A DNA stretch of 64,000 nt from JBKPDV01 sp046728075 (GCA_046728075.1 JBKPDV010000032.1:1-64000), one strand, 5' to 3'. Shown: positions 1-9,090, counted from the stretch's first letter. Notes: generated by a model from the letters alone, not told the origin. Numbers and translations: made by a program.

Positions 1-830
1 CAGTGGATCGGCAGCTTTGTAAACAGGTCTTCGAATCCATACACGAGCGAAGTCAGGAGGCCCGACCCGAGCCCGGCGAGAAGGCCTACGCCCAGAGCGA
101 AGAGCAAGCCTTCCATGCCGAGAGGCGCGTGCGGAACGACCGGGAAGATGGGGCCGGCCCCGAGGAGAGGCACGCGCAAGGCCGCGGCGACGACAGCCGC
201 GACGGACACGGGGATGAAGCTGCGCGGCTTCCATTCGAACAGAAGCAGCTCCACGGCGAGCAGCACCGCCGCCATCGGAGAGGCGAAGATCGCCGACATC
301 CCCGCCGCCGCGCCCGCCACGAGCAAGGTCTTCCTCTCGGCTCCCGACAGATGGAAGAGCTGCGCGAAAAGGGATCCGACCGCGCCGCCCGTCATGATGA
401 TCGGTCCTTCCGCGCCGAACGGTCCGCCGGTGCCGATCGAGATCGCGGAGGAGACCGGCTTCAAGACCGCGACCTTCGGCTCGATCCGACTGCGTCCGAT
501 CAGGATGGCCTCCAGAGCCTCCGGGATCCCGTGCCCGCGAATCTTTTCGGACCCGTACCGCGCCATCACGCCGATCAGGAGGCCGCCGACCACGGGCACG
601 AGCACCGAGCAGACCCCCAGGTGATTTCCCGCGGGAGACACGAAGACGGAGGAGAACCGCTGGTAGTAAGCGAGGTTGGTGATGACCGCGATCAGCCACA
701 CCAGCCCATAGGCGACGACCGCACCGAGCGCCCCGATGACCAGGGCGAGGCCCGAGAGCACCAGCACACGACGATCCGTCGTGAAATCGGCCAGCGAATC
801 GCGTTTTTGCATCCGCGCCAACCTGCTCAT
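1..830 (-). CDS. ClC-family voltage-gated chloride channel/antiporter, C-terminus beyond window
   Basis: Integral membrane protein moving chloride (channel or Cl-/H+ exchange). I translated the reverse strand by hand: it is open from an ATG at 830 to the window edge, about 276 residues. The two ion-pathway signatures are visible: GHGIPEA near residue 100 (family GSGIP) and GPFGAEGPI near residue 137 (family GREGP). Hydrophobic helices surround them, including LVIGALGAVVAYGLVWLI near the N-terminus. An alternative in-frame ATG lies at 812; neither has a strong ribosome site. The gene diverges from the pruA-like gene across 87 bp. The missing part should hold the GxFxP motif and perhaps CBS domains. 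Family assignment is firm; channel versus exchanger cannot be decided here. Confidence 0.88.
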   Translation of the reverse strand, partial: MSRLARMQKRDSLADFTTDRRVLVLSGLALVIGALGAVVAYGLVWLIAVITNLAYYQRFSSVFVSPAGNHLGVCSVLVPVVGGLLIGVMARYGSEKIRGHGIPEALEAILIGRSRIEPKVAVLKPVSSAISIGTGGPFGAEGPIIMTGGAVGSLFAQLFHLSGAERKTLLVAGAAAGMSAIFASPMAAVLLAVELLLFEWKPRSFIPVSVAAVVAAALRVPLLGAGPIFPVVPHAPLGMEGLLFALGVGLLAGLGSGLLTSLVYGFEDLFTKLPIH

Positions 831-851
831 ACAAGCGCGGTGCCATCACCC

Positions 852-872
852 AGCGCCTGGCGCCTGGCGCCC
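852..872. repeat. Short GCGCCTG heptamer repeat in divergent promoter region
   Basis: Two and a half copies of GCGCCTG in tandem lie between the ClC gene and the dehydrogenase gene. The unit is partly self-complementary (GGCGCC). Function unknown. Confidence 0.4.
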
Positions 873-917
873 CTTTGCAAGCCACTGATATAGATTTCCG
901 CCCGCAGGAGGACTGTT

Positions 918-2465
918 TTGCTGCCCGAATTTCGCAACGAGCCGCTCACGGATTTCAGCATCGAGGGAAACAAGCGCGACTTTGCCGAAGCCTTGAAAAA
1001 GGTCGAATCGCGGCTTCCGATCCAGGGGAAGAACCACATCGGCGGCAAAGAGGCCGGCGCCGCGAAGCACTTCGAGTCCTTCAACCCGTCGAAGAAAACA
1101 CAGGTCATCGGCCGGTTTCCGGAGGGGAGCTCAGAGGACGCGGTTCGAGCGGTCGAGGCTGCTCACAAAGCCTTCCCGTCCTGGAGCCGGACCCCCGCCG
1201 CCGAGCGCGTCCAGTTGCTCGTCCGGATCGCCGCGATCCTGCGCAAGCGCAAGCATGAGTTCTCCGCGATGATGGTGCTGGAAGAGTCCAAGTCCTGGCC
1301 CGAGGCGGACGGCGACACCGCCGAAGCGATCGATTTCTGCGAGTTCTACGCCCGCGAGATGGAGCGGCTCGCGGAGCCCCAGCCGCTGACCCCTTACCCG
1401 GGAGAGAAAAACGAGCTCCAATTCCTTCCGATGGGCGTCTGCGCGGTCATCCCGCCCTGGAACTTTCCCCTCGCGATTCTGGCGGGCATGACGACGGCGG
1501 CGCTCGTGACGGGAAACACCGTCGTGTTGAAGCCCTCCTCCGACTCGCCCGCTATCGCGACGATGTTCTACGAAGCTGCTGTCGAAGCCGGAGTGCTGCC
1601 CGGCGTCCTCAACTTCTTGACCGGCAGCGGCTCGGTCGTCGGCAACGCGCTCGTCGAGCATCCGAAGACGCGCCTGGTCGCTTTCACCGGCTCGCGCGAC
1701 GTGGGGATCCAGATCAGCCAGAAGGCGGGAACGGTCGCGCCGGGCCAGCTCTGGATCAAGCGCGCAATCCTCGAGATGGGAGGCAAGGACTTCATTCTGG
1801 TGGATGAGACGGCAGATCTGGAGGAGGCCGCGAAGGGCGTCGTGGCCGCGGCATTCGGGTTTCAGGGGCAGAAGTGCTCGGCCTGCTCGCGGCTGATCGT
1901 GCACGAAAAGGTCCACGACGAGCTGCTTTCCAAAGTCATCGAGAAGACCAGGGCCCTGAAGGTCGGCGACGTGCGCGATCCTTCCACGCAGGTCGGGGCC
2001 GTCATCAACGAGCGCGCGCAGAAGAAGATCCTCGAGTACGTGGAGCAGGGAAAGAAAGAGGGCCAGGTCGTCGCGGGAGGAAGCCCCGGGCCCGGGGACG
2101 GGTTCTTCGTGATGCCCACGGTCGTCGACAAGGTGCCCCGGACGGGCAGGCTCGCGAAAGAGGAGATCTTCGGGCCGGTGCTCGCGGTCCTGACCGTCAA
2201 GGATTTCGATGAGGGAATCGCCGTCGCCAACGACACGGAGTACGGCCTGACGGGCTCTCTTTATTCGCGTGACCGGGAGAGGCTGGAGCGCGGCAAGCGG
2301 GAGCTCTTCTGCGGCAACCTCTACCTGAACCGCAAGTGCACGGGGGCGCTCGTGGGCGTGCATCCATTCGGCGGGTTCAACATGTCCGGAACCGACTCGA
2401 AGGCCGGAGGCCGCGAGTATCTCTATCTCTTCACGCAGGCCAAGTCGATCGCGGAGAAAATCTGA
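918..2465 (+). CDS. pruA: L-glutamate gamma-semialdehyde (delta-1-pyrroline-5-carboxylate) dehydrogenase
   Basis: NAD(P)-dependent aldehyde dehydrogenase of 515 residues that oxidises glutamate semialdehyde to glutamate in proline breakdown. Diagnostic parts: the opening FRNEPLTDF typical of stand-alone P5C dehydrogenases, PPWNFPLAI in the cofactor domain, EMGGKD near 290, and FGFQGQKCSACSR with the catalytic Cys at about residue 320. HPFGGFNMSGTDSKAGG lies near the end. The start is TTG at 918, chosen because AGGAGG sits at 906-911, 6 nt upstream; no ATG fits better. No proline dehydrogenase is adjacent, so proline oxidation must be encoded elsewhere. Family confidence is high; the exact substrate is inferred from the P5CDH-specific cysteine motif. 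Confidence 0.92.
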   Translation: MLPEFRNEPLTDFSIEGNKRDFAEALKKVESRLPIQGKNHIGGKEAGAAKHFESFNPSKKTQVIGRFPEGSSEDAVRAVEAAHKAFPSWSRTPAAERVQLLVRIAAILRKRKHEFSAMMVLEESKSWPEADGDTAEAIDFCEFYAREMERLAEPQPLTPYPGEKNELQFLPMGVCAVIPPWNFPLAILAGMTTAALVTGNTVVLKPSSDSPAIATMFYEAAVEAGVLPGVLNFLTGSGSVVGNALVEHPKTRLVAFTGSRDVGIQISQKAGTVAPGQLWIKRAILEMGGKDFILVDETADLEEAAKGVVAAAFGFQGQKCSACSRLIVHEKVHDELLSKVIEKTRALKVGDVRDPSTQVGAVINERAQKKILEYVEQGKKEGQVVAGGSPGPGDGFFVMPTVVDKVPRTGRLAKEEIFGPVLAVLTVKDFDEGIAVANDTEYGLTGSLYSRDRERLERGKRELFCGNLYLNRKCTGALVGVHPFGGFNMSGTDSKAGGREYLYLFTQAKSIAEKI

Positions 2466-2500
2466 GAGCATCGGTCTTCTGACACCGAGGAGGACACGAC

Positions 2501-2680
2501 ATGTGGTCACTCTGGTCGGCCCTGATTCTGGTGCTCGACGTCATCGCTCTCGTCTCGTTGCTCAAGAGCAGCGCCGATACGGGGACGAAAATCCTCTGGG
2601 CGCTGCTCATCATTCTGCTGCCGGTGGTGGGCATGGTGCTGTACTTCCTGATGGGGCCGGGGCGGCGGAAGGTGCTCTGA
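2501..2680 (+). CDS. PLDc_N-domain small membrane protein (59 aa)
   Basis: A 59-residue protein with two hydrophobic helices (SALILVLDVIALVSLL and WALLIILLPVVGMVLYFLMG) and a basic tail, GRRKVL. The second helix ends in the pattern W-x6-P-x2-G-x3-Y-x5-G found in the N-terminal membrane domain that precedes phospholipase-D/cardiolipin synthase domains and also exists as free mini-proteins. GAGGAGG lies 7 nt before the ATG. It follows the pruA-like gene by 35 nt and may be co-transcribed. Role unknown. Confidence 0.75.
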   Translation: MWSLWSALILVLDVIALVSLLKSSADTGTKILWALLIILLPVVGMVLYFLMGPGRRKVL

Positions 2681-2694
2681 GATGACGCCCTCTT

Positions 2695-2833
2695 GCCATT
2701 CCGAGCGCAGCACTTCTTTTTGTCATCCCGAGCGCGATACTTCCCTTTGTCATCCCGAGCGAAGCGAGGGATCTACCCCGGCTCTTCGTCTCTTCGGAGC
2801 AGATCCTTCGTCGCTTCGCTCCTCAGGATGACA
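2695..2833. repeat. Palindromic intergenic repeat element with tandem left arms
   Basis: The core at 2748-2833 is an imperfect palindrome: TGTCATCCCGAGCGAAGCG on the left matches the reverse complement of CGCTTCGCTCCTCAGGATGACA on the right. Two degenerate extra left arms precede it at about 2695 and 2721, spaced about 27 nt. A second family member lies at 32535-32629. Arms of this type are frequent between genes in Acidobacteriota and other soil bacteria (general knowledge). It could fold into a long hairpin in transcripts leaving the upstream operon. Confidence 0.75.
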
Positions 2834-2877
2834 AGAGTTTTGACAGCCGCGATGACAGCCTTGACGTTAACTCCGCG

Positions 2878-4062
2878 ATGACGGACGGAGGTTTTCCTCG
2901 GCCCGCGCGCCGGTTCGAGTCGGTCGGTTTCTCGGAGATCGTCAAGGTCCGCAACCGCGTGCTGGAGCTTCTCGCCGCGGGGCACAAGGTCTGGCGCTTC
3001 GAGGGGGGCGAGCCGTACATGCCGACGCCCCAACCCATTAAGGATGCGATGACAGAGGCGCTCGCAAGGAACGAGACACGCTACGCACCCTCCTCGGGAG
3101 TTCCCGAGCTGCGCCGCGCGATCGTTGAGAAGGTCCGGGCGAAGAACGGCATCCCCGCCGACGACGAGTCGCCGATCGTCGTCAACGGCGGCATGCATGG
3201 GCTCTTTTCGGCTTTTGCGACGCTGCTCGATCCGGGGGACGAGGTCCTGATGTTTTCCCCCTACTGGACTCCCATCACCGACGTCATCGCGTACCACGGC
3301 GCGGCGCCGGTCCTCGTGCCCACCGAAAAGGCACGGCAGAACGGGTTCACCGCTACCCTCGCTAAATATCGAACGCCGAAGACGAAGCTTCTCTACTGGA
3401 ACTCGCCGACGAACCCGACCGGAGACGTCTTTTCGCGCGCGGAGTGCGAGGAGATCTGCGCGTTCGTCCGCGACCAGGGGCTCGCGTTGATCTCCGACGA
3501 GGCCTACGAGGACCTGATCTACGAAGGCGAGAAGCACGCCTCCCCCGCCTCCTTTCCCGGGATGTTCGAGCGCACCATCTCGGTCTTTACCTTGTCGAAG
3601 ACCTATTCGATGACCGGCTGGCGTGCCGGTTACGTCCTCGTGCCCAAACGGTGGCGGCTGCCGATGCAGACGGTCGTCCTTTACTCGATCAACGGCGTGT
3701 CCACTCCGACGCAGTGGGCGGCGCTGGCGGCGTTGAAGCTCCCGGAAGACTTTCTGGATGAGGCGCGGGCCGGCTATCGCCGCCGGCGCGACGCGCTCGT
3801 GGCCGGACTGCGGGCGGCGGGCTTCGAAATCGAGGCGCCCCGCGCCGCGCTCTATCTCTTTCCCAAGGTCTCCTCGGTGCTCGGTCCGAAATCGGCCGTG
3901 GCCGCGCAGCACCTCTTGAACGCAGCGCGCGTCGCCACGGTGCCCGGCGTCGTCTTCGGGCCGGAGGGAGAAGGTCACCTCCGTTTCTCGTTCTCCGTCT
4001 CCGAGGACACGATTCGCGGAGGCATCGAAGCGCTGAAGTCGCTCTCCACCGCGACGGTCTAG
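2878..4062 (+). CDS. Class I/II PLP-dependent aminotransferase (aspartate-aminotransferase-like)
   Basis: 394-residue fold-type I aminotransferase. Visible features: EGGEPYMPTP near the N-terminus, NSPTNPTGDVFSRAE around 180, SDEAYEDLIY (PLP-ring Asp and Tyr) near 205, and TLSKTYSMTGWRAGYV with the Schiff-base lysine at about residue 241. An Arg-containing HLRFSFSVSE near the end fits the substrate carboxylate site. The ATG at 2878 has no clear ribosome site and follows the palindromic repeat closely. It is a single plus-strand gene, convergent with the GT-C gene downstream (10 bp apart). Amino-acid specificity cannot be told from sequence alone. Confidence 0.88.
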   Translation: MTDGGFPRPARRFESVGFSEIVKVRNRVLELLAAGHKVWRFEGGEPYMPTPQPIKDAMTEALARNETRYAPSSGVPELRRAIVEKVRAKNGIPADDESPIVVNGGMHGLFSAFATLLDPGDEVLMFSPYWTPITDVIAYHGAAPVLVPTEKARQNGFTATLAKYRTPKTKLLYWNSPTNPTGDVFSRAECEEICAFVRDQGLALISDEAYEDLIYEGEKHASPASFPGMFERTISVFTLSKTYSMTGWRAGYVLVPKRWRLPMQTVVLYSINGVSTPTQWAALAALKLPEDFLDEARAGYRRRRDALVAGLRAAGFEIEAPRAALYLFPKVSSVLGPKSAVAAQHLLNAARVATVPGVVFGPEGEGHLRFSFSVSEDTIRGGIEALKSLSTATV

Positions 4063-4072
4063 CGGTTCCCGG

Positions 4073-6022
4073 TCACGGAACCGAGCGCACTGCCACCCGG
4101 CCCGCTCCCCACTCCGCGGCGTAGACCTCGCTTTCGGCGGGCGGGGCGCCGCGCGGCGCGAGAGTGACCACGGCGCAGGGCGCGAAGCCAGCGAATGGCG
4201 GCTCGAGAGCCTTCGGCGCCGACTTGTTCGTCACGTGGACGTGCTCGATCCGGATCTGTGCGCCGGAGATGCCAGCCTCGCGGAGGCTGACCCAGATCAG
4301 GTGCTCGGGATCGTCCGGCCCCATCTCGAGTCCTATTCGCCGGCACTGTTTCGCCGCGACCGCACGCGCCGCGCCGATCAACGGCTCGCGCAGCCCCGGT
4401 GAGGCGGCGAAGCTCTGAAGCAGGCGCGGCGCCGACAGGACGCTGTCGGGCCCGAGGAGGGGCCGTGTCGCGTTGACCAGTGCCCACGGCGCGGCGCAGA
4501 GCAGAAGCAACGCGGCAATCGCGATCCCGCCGCGCCAGTGCCCGAGAACGACTCCCGCAAACGGAGCGGCGAGAAGAAGAAACGGCAGCTCCAAGCGGGC
4601 GCCCCAGGGCTGCCACTTGAGCAGCAGGCTGAAGAGAAGAAAGCCTGCCGCGACGAGTGCGAGAAAGCCCCAGAGCCGGTGCGACTCCGGAAAAGACCGC
4701 CGCACGGCGAGAACACCCGCGCACGCCGCGCAAAGGAGGAGATGGAGCGGATTACCCGCCGCATTGTCGAGGAACGCAGCGTAGATCGACTCATCGGCAT
4801 CGGCGATCTGCGCTCCCTCGAGCCGGGCCGGGACGTGAAACTGCGCTCCCCTCCAGGTGGACCGCGGATCGTTGGCCGAGAGGCCAATCGCCCGATGCAG
4901 GGCGAGAACCGCCGCCTCGACGCGGGCGTTCCACGAGGGAAACGGCGTCAAAAGCTGCAGGGAGATGTTTCGCGCGACGTTGGAGAGTGTGAGACCGGGA
5001 GAAAAGGCCTCGTTGACGGTCCCGTGCTCTCCGCCGAGGGGCGTGCCGAAGAGAGAGAGATTTCGCGTCATGTAGCCGGCGTTGACCGCGAGCGCGAGAA
5101 GGGCGGCGGCGGCGAGGCCTCTCGCGCCCCGCGCTCGATTTCGGAAGACGGCGGCGGCGAGAACGAGACCGAAGGGAAAGGCGACCGTGAGAGCGGTGGC
5201 CTTCGTCAGGACGGCGAGCCCGAGGCTTCCTCCCGCCAGCAGCCATCCGGACAGGTTCATCTCTCCCGCCCACACGCGCAGCGCGAAGTGGGCAAAAACG
5301 AGCAGCCAGAACGAAACGACCAGGTCGTTCTGTGTGCTCGAAGCTTGCAGGATGGCCATCGGGAGAGTTGCCGCAAAAACCGCCGCGACGCCCTGCCCGA
5401 GCCGGCTCGCCCCAAGGTCCTTCGCGAGAAGGGACGCGGCGATCGCCGCTCCCAGCCACGCGAACGTCTGGAGGAAGTTGATCCCGCGGTCGGATCCGCT
5501 CAAGAGCTCGATCTGCGCGGCCAGGAGCTCGGCTCCCGGCGCGAGCGTGAGCTGCCGGAGCACGTGAGTCGGGTAGTGCGACAGGCTCCCGTTCTGGATC
5601 CAATGCGAGATCCGCGGCAGGTGATACGTCATCGAGTCCCAGGCGTTGGGAGCCGCCGCGCCCGCCGTCAGCGCGACGGCGACGAGGAGAAGCGCCAGCC
5701 CCACGAGAAGCCCAATCTCCCGTTTCGACGGCCGAAGAAGCGACGAAGCCTCGCTCGGCGCCGGCGTGCTCGATCCACGCTTCTTCCTCCAGGCGCTCGC
5801 CGCGAGAACGGCCGTCAAGAGCAGCCACGCTCCGATGACCACGGGCCGATTGAAGAGCCGCGCGAGGCTGGAGAGCTCGGCGACCGCCGTCGCGAAGAGG
5901 CCGGCCAGGACTGCCGCCGCCAGGAGAGCTTCCCGACGGCTCGGAGACTGCACTGCCGGTTCTCTCGTTGCTAAAAGGCGGGCGCCCAGAATCACGCAAA
6001 GAAGGGGAAGCAGCGCCGCCAA
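4073..6022 (-). CDS. GT-C-type membrane glycosyltransferase-like protein
   Basis: 649-residue polytopic membrane protein with about ten or more hydrophobic helices. The first large loop carries NAWDSMTYHLPRI and QLTLAPGAELLAAQ, the acidic loop arrangement of the dolichyl-phosphate-mannose/ArnT-like (GT39, GT83) superfamily, which moves sugars from polyprenyl-phosphate donors to periplasmic acceptors. The start is TTG at 6022, 8 nt after the stop of the upstream hydrolase, so it is probably the third gene of that operon. The C-terminal 150 residues form a soluble domain. Donor and acceptor cannot be predicted. The functional link to the two nitrogen-metabolism genes ahead of it is unclear. Confidence 0.7.
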   Translation of the reverse strand: MAALLPLLCVILGARLLATREPAVQSPSRREALLAAAVLAGLFATAVAELSSLARLFNRPVVIGAWLLLTAVLAASAWRKKRGSSTPAPSEASSLLRPSKREIGLLVGLALLLVAVALTAGAAAPNAWDSMTYHLPRISHWIQNGSLSHYPTHVLRQLTLAPGAELLAAQIELLSGSDRGINFLQTFAWLGAAIAASLLAKDLGASRLGQGVAAVFAATLPMAILQASSTQNDLVVSFWLLVFAHFALRVWAGEMNLSGWLLAGGSLGLAVLTKATALTVAFPFGLVLAAAVFRNRARGARGLAAAALLALAVNAGYMTRNLSLFGTPLGGEHGTVNEAFSPGLTLSNVARNISLQLLTPFPSWNARVEAAVLALHRAIGLSANDPRSTWRGAQFHVPARLEGAQIADADESIYAAFLDNAAGNPLHLLLCAACAGVLAVRRSFPESHRLWGFLALVAAGFLLFSLLLKWQPWGARLELPFLLLAAPFAGVVLGHWRGGIAIAALLLLCAAPWALVNATRPLLGPDSVLSAPRLLQSFAASPGLREPLIGAARAVAAKQCRRIGLEMGPDDPEHLIWVSLREAGISGAQIRIEHVHVTNKSAPKALEPPFAGFAPCAVVTLAPRGAPPAESEVYAAEWGAGRVAVRSVP

Positions 6023-6030
6023 AGAGATAC

Positions 6031-6801
6031 CTATCGCCGGTACGCTTCCGGCCGCCGGTCCTCCAGCGCCGGAAAGCGCGCGCGCAGCTTCGCGACTTTG
6101 TCCGGCTCGACCTCGGCGACGAGAATCCGCTCCCGCTCGTCTCCCTCGGCCAGCGTCTCACCCAGAGGCGAAATCGCGGCCGAATCGCCCACGTAATGGA
6201 GCCCGTCGCCCTCTCCGACGCGGTTGACGCCGGCGACGTATGCCTGGTTCTCGATGGCGCGCGCCCGCAGGAGCGTCTTCCAGTGCTCGCGCCGCAGCTC
6301 CGGCCAGTTGGCGACGACGACATAGAGATCCGTCTCCGAGGCGGCCGCGCGGAAGGGCTCGGGGAAACGCAGGTCGTAGCAGACGAAGGGGGTGACGCGT
6401 ACGCCGTCGATCGGGACAGTTACGACGCGATCCCCCGGCGCGTAGTGGAGATGCTCGCCTCCATAGGAGAAGGGGTGGATCTTCGCGTAGCGCGCGACGC
6501 TGCCGTCCGGAGAGACCACAAGCGCCATATTGTGAGGCCGAGTGTCAGACGTTTCGGGGATGCTCGCGACGATCCAGAGTCCAAGCTCCTTCGCCGCCCC
6601 GCGGAGAAAAGTCTCGGAAGGGCCGCCCGGAGGCTCGGCGACGCGCGCGGCATCCATCGAGAAACCGGTCGAGAACATCTCGGGAAGAATCGCAAGTCGA
6701 GCTCCCCGTTTTGCGGCCTGCTCGAGCAGGCGCCGGGCGCGCCGGTGGTTTTCGGCGACGTCCTCCCACGCGAGGTCCATCTGCAGGAGCGCTATTCGCA
6801 C
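6031..6801 (-). CDS. Carbon-nitrogen hydrolase, omega-amidase (YafV/Nit2) type
   Basis: 256-residue nitrilase-superfamily amidase. The catalytic triad is visible: Glu in ILPEMFSTGF near 42, Lys in YAKIHPFSYGGEH near 108, and Cys in FVCYDLRFPEPF near 142. The FSTGF and HPFSYGGEH contexts are those of omega-amidases that hydrolyse alpha-ketoglutaramate or alpha-ketosuccinamate to the keto acid and ammonia. The GTG start at 6801 overlaps the 3' end of the upstream aminotransferase gene by 10 nt, so the two are probably translationally coupled. In bacteria and plants such amidases act behind glutamine transaminases (family knowledge), which matches this neighbour. The reading frame stays open upstream of the GTG, but that sequence lies inside the aminotransferase gene. 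Confidence 0.85.
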   Translation of the reverse strand: MRIALLQMDLAWEDVAENHRRARRLLEQAAKRGARLAILPEMFSTGFSMDAARVAEPPGGPSETFLRGAAKELGLWIVASIPETSDTRPHNMALVVSPDGSVARYAKIHPFSYGGEHLHYAPGDRVVTVPIDGVRVTPFVCYDLRFPEPFRAAASETDLYVVVANWPELRREHWKTLLRARAIENQAYVAGVNRVGEGDGLHYVGDSAAISPLGETLAEGDERERILVAEVEPDKVAKLRARFPALEDRRPEAYRR

Positions 6802-7946
6802 AGGCGCCTCAATCTCGCAACCGCGGTCTCGAGCGTCGAGTCTTTCTTGCAGAACGCAAAGCGCGCGTAACTCTTCCCGCGCTCGGGATGCTCGTAGAAG
6901 ACCGAGGGGGGAATCGCCGCGACGCCGATCTGCTCGATCAGCCTCCGGCAGAACGCGACGTCGTCGTCGAAGCCCAGAGGGCGGAAGTCCGCGCAGACGT
7001 AGTAAGTCCCGGCGGGCGAGCTCACTCGGAAGCCGATCGCGGCAAGCTCCTGAACCAGGTAGTCGCGCTTGCCCTGATAGGAGTCGCGCAGCAGGCGGTA
7101 GTACTCCGAGCCGGTCGAGAGCGCCACGGCGGCGCCGTGCTGCAGAGGAGTGGCCGTCGCGAAGGTGACGAACTGATGCGCGGCCCGGACCGCGGCGGAG
7201 AGAGGCGCGGGCGCCGCCGCCCAGCCGATCTTCCACCCCGTCAGCGAGAACGTCTTTCCAAACGACGAGATCGTGATCGTCCTTTCCCGCATTCCGGTAA
7301 GGGTCGCCATCGGCACGTGATGCCCGTCGTAAACGATGTGCTCGTAGACCTCGTCGGTCAGGCAGAGGGCGTCCTCTTCGCGGCAGATTCCGGCGATCGT
7401 CTCGAGCTCGCCGCCGGAGAAGACCTTGCCCGTTGGATTGTGGGGGCTGTTCACCAGGATCGCGCGCGCTCCCTGCGCGGCTCGCCGCAGCCCTTCGACG
7501 TCAAAGCTCCAGTCCGGCGCCTCGAGCGTGACAAACCGCGGGATGGCGCCTGCCATCGCGACGGCGGCGCGGTAGGAGTCGTAGTACGGCTCGAAGAGAA
7601 CCACCGCGTCGCCCGGCTCACAGATTCCCTGCAGCGCCGAAAAGATCGCCTCGGTCGCGCCGGAGGTGACGGTGATCTCCGTGTCCGGATCGTAATCGAG
7701 CTCATAGTCGCGCCGGTACTTGGCCGAGAGCACGCGGGCGAGCTCGGGTGTGCCGCTCATCCGCGCGTACTGTCCGTGGCCCTCGCGAATCGCCCGGATC
7801 GCGGCGTCCTTCGCGAACTCGGGCCCGTCGAAGTCCGGAAAACCCTGCGCCAGGTTCACGGCGTCGTGCTGCTGCGCCAGGCGCGTCATCTCCGTAAAGA
7901 TGGTCGTCCCGAAGGGAACGAGGGCGCTTCGAATTGGGGAGCGCAT
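6792..7946 (-). CDS. Glutamine transaminase K / methionine-type aminotransferase (YbdL-like)
   Basis: 384-residue class I aminotransferase. VNLAQGFPDFDGPE near 30, NSPHNPTGKVFSGGELE near 165, TDEVYEHIVYDG near 196 and SSFGKTFSLTGWKIGW with the PLP lysine at about 231 match the kynurenine/glutamine transaminase K and YbdL branch, which moves amino groups from aromatic amino acids, methionine or glutamine to keto acids. The overlapping omega-amidase-like gene downstream supports a glutamine-dependent reaction, since it would remove the alpha-ketoglutaramate product. No strong ribosome site precedes the ATG at 7946. The upstream flank is the heptamer inverted repeat. Confidence 0.87.
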   Translation of the reverse strand: MRSPIRSALVPFGTTIFTEMTRLAQQHDAVNLAQGFPDFDGPEFAKDAAIRAIREGHGQYARMSGTPELARVLSAKYRRDYELDYDPDTEITVTSGATEAIFSALQGICEPGDAVVLFEPYYDSYRAAVAMAGAIPRFVTLEAPDWSFDVEGLRRAAQGARAILVNSPHNPTGKVFSGGELETIAGICREEDALCLTDEVYEHIVYDGHHVPMATLTGMRERTITISSFGKTFSLTGWKIGWAAAPAPLSAAVRAAHQFVTFATATPLQHGAAVALSTGSEYYRLLRDSYQGKRDYLVQELAAIGFRVSSPAGTYYVCADFRPLGFDDDVAFCRRLIEQIGVAAIPPSVFYEHPERGKSYARFAFCKKDSTLETAVARLRRLCE

Positions 7947-7949
7947 TGG

Positions 7950-8134
7950 GAGAAAGCTATCAGCTATCAGGTTTGAGCTTTCAGCTATCAGCTTTCAGCT
8001 ATCAGCCAGAACCTCAAGTTGCTTGATCGGCGTATTTCGCAGCGTGTGAACTCGCATAAGCTCCGCTTGCCTCGTTTGCTACGAACGACCCGAACCCAAG
8101 AGCTGAGAGCTGGTAGCTGAAAGCTGAGAGCTAA
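7950..8134. repeat. Inverted clusters of AGCTWTC-type heptamers around a ~95-bp core
   Basis: The left arm (about 7950-8004) is a run of 7-bp units AGCTATC/AGCTTTC. The right arm (about 8100-8134) is the inverse, units GAGAGCT/GAAAGCT/GGTAGCT. The two arms can pair into a long stem with a 95-base loop. The loop contains no gene I recognise. The right arm ends 5 nt before the trxB start codon, so a transcript starting further upstream would carry the hairpin in its leader. Confidence 0.75.
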
Positions 8135-8139
8135 TCCAA

Positions 8140-9090
8140 ATGCCTTGCAAAAAGATCCATTACCGTGTCGCCATCATCGGCTCGGGGCCGGCCGGCTGGA
8201 CCGCCGCCCTCTACGCTTCCCGCGCGGAGCTCGAGCCGGTCGTCTTCGAGGGACCCCAGCCGGGCGGCCAGCTGACGATCACGACCGAGGTGGAGAACTA
8301 CCCGGGTTTTGCCAAGGGGATTCAGGGGCCCGAGCTCATGGAAGTTTTTCGCGAGCAGGCCAGGCGGTTCGGCACCGAGGTCGTCCTGGATACCGTCATC
8401 GACGTGGATTTTTCCGCCCGTCCCTTCCGCATCCAGCTCGACGGGGGCGAGAAGGTGACGGCCGACGCCGTCATCGTTTCCTCCGGAGCCTCGGCGAAGC
8501 TCCTCGGCATCCCCTCCGAGGGCCACTTGATGGGGCACGGGGTTTCCGCCTGCGCGACGTGCGACGCCTTCTTCTTCAAGGGCAAGGAAGTCGTCGTCGT
8601 CGGGGGCGGCGACACTGCCATGGAGGAGGCCACCTTCCTGACGAAGTTCGCCACGAAGGTGACGATCATCCATCGCCGCGAGGAGTTTCGCGCTTCCAAG
8701 ATCATGCTCGAGCGCGCCCGCATGAACGCGAAGATCGCCTGGAAGCTGAACGCGACCGTTTCGGAGATTCACGGCGCAGTCGGTAAGGGAATCCAGGCGG
8801 TGTCGCTCCAGGACACGCGCAGCGGCGAGACTTCCCGGCTCGCGACGCAGGGCGTCTTCATCGCGATCGGCCACGAGCCCAACACGAAGATTTTCCGGGG
8901 CAAGCTCGAGATGAACGACGTGGGCTACATCAAGATCAAGCATCCCTCCACTCAGACGTCGGTCGAAGGCGTCTTCGCCGCGGGCGATGTGGCCGACCCG
9001 ACCTACCGTCAAGCCGTCTCCGCCGCCGGCGAAGGCTGCAAGGCCGCGATCGACGCCGAGCGCTGGCTCGCGTCGAAGGGGGTCCATTGA
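8140..9090 (+). CDS. trxB: Thioredoxin-disulfide reductase
   Basis: 316-residue FAD/NADPH enzyme that reduces thioredoxin. It has the FAD dinucleotide motif [15 protein letters not shown] at the N-terminus, [17 protein letters not shown] near 48, the redox motif SACATCD with Cys138 and Cys141, the NADPH motif [10 protein letters not shown] near 155, and the closing [16 protein letters not shown]. Length is normal for the low-molecular-weight class. The ATG at 8140 has no recognisable ribosome site: the heptamer repeat arm fills the leader. A second inverted heptamer pair lies just after the stop codon. Confidence 0.95.
   Translation: MPCKKIHYRVAIIGSGPAGWTAALYASRAELEPVVFEGPQPGGQLTITTEVENYPGFAKGIQGPELMEVFREQARRFGTEVVLDTVIDVDFSARPFRIQLDGGEKVTADAVIVSSGASAKLLGIPSEGHLMGHGVSACATCDAFFFKGKEVVVVGGGDTAMEEATFLTKFATKVTIIHRREEFRASKIMLERARMNAKIAWKLNATVSEIHGAVGKGIQAVSLQDTRSGETSRLATQGVFIAIGHEPNTKIFRGKLEMNDVGYIKIKHPSTQTSVEGVFAAGDVADPTYRQAVSAAGEGCKAAIDAERWLASKGVH

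Noticed and set aside
831..917. TTGCAA and TATAGA near 877-897 as a promoter for the P5C dehydrogenase gene.
   Set aside because: The two boxes are only about 8 bp apart, too close for a sigma-70 promoter.
1131..2510. A 459-residue frame antisense to the P5C dehydrogenase gene.
   Set aside because: Arg/Leu/Asp-rich composition typical of GC-rich antisense frames; no domain; the plus-strand gene is clearly real. The same holds for 4538-5974, 23.8-26 kb plus-strand frames and many others.
2693..2881. A 62-residue plus-strand frame before the aminotransferase gene.
   Set aside because: It translates the palindromic repeat (SRAKRG, SFVASLLRMT), a known type of spurious small protein.
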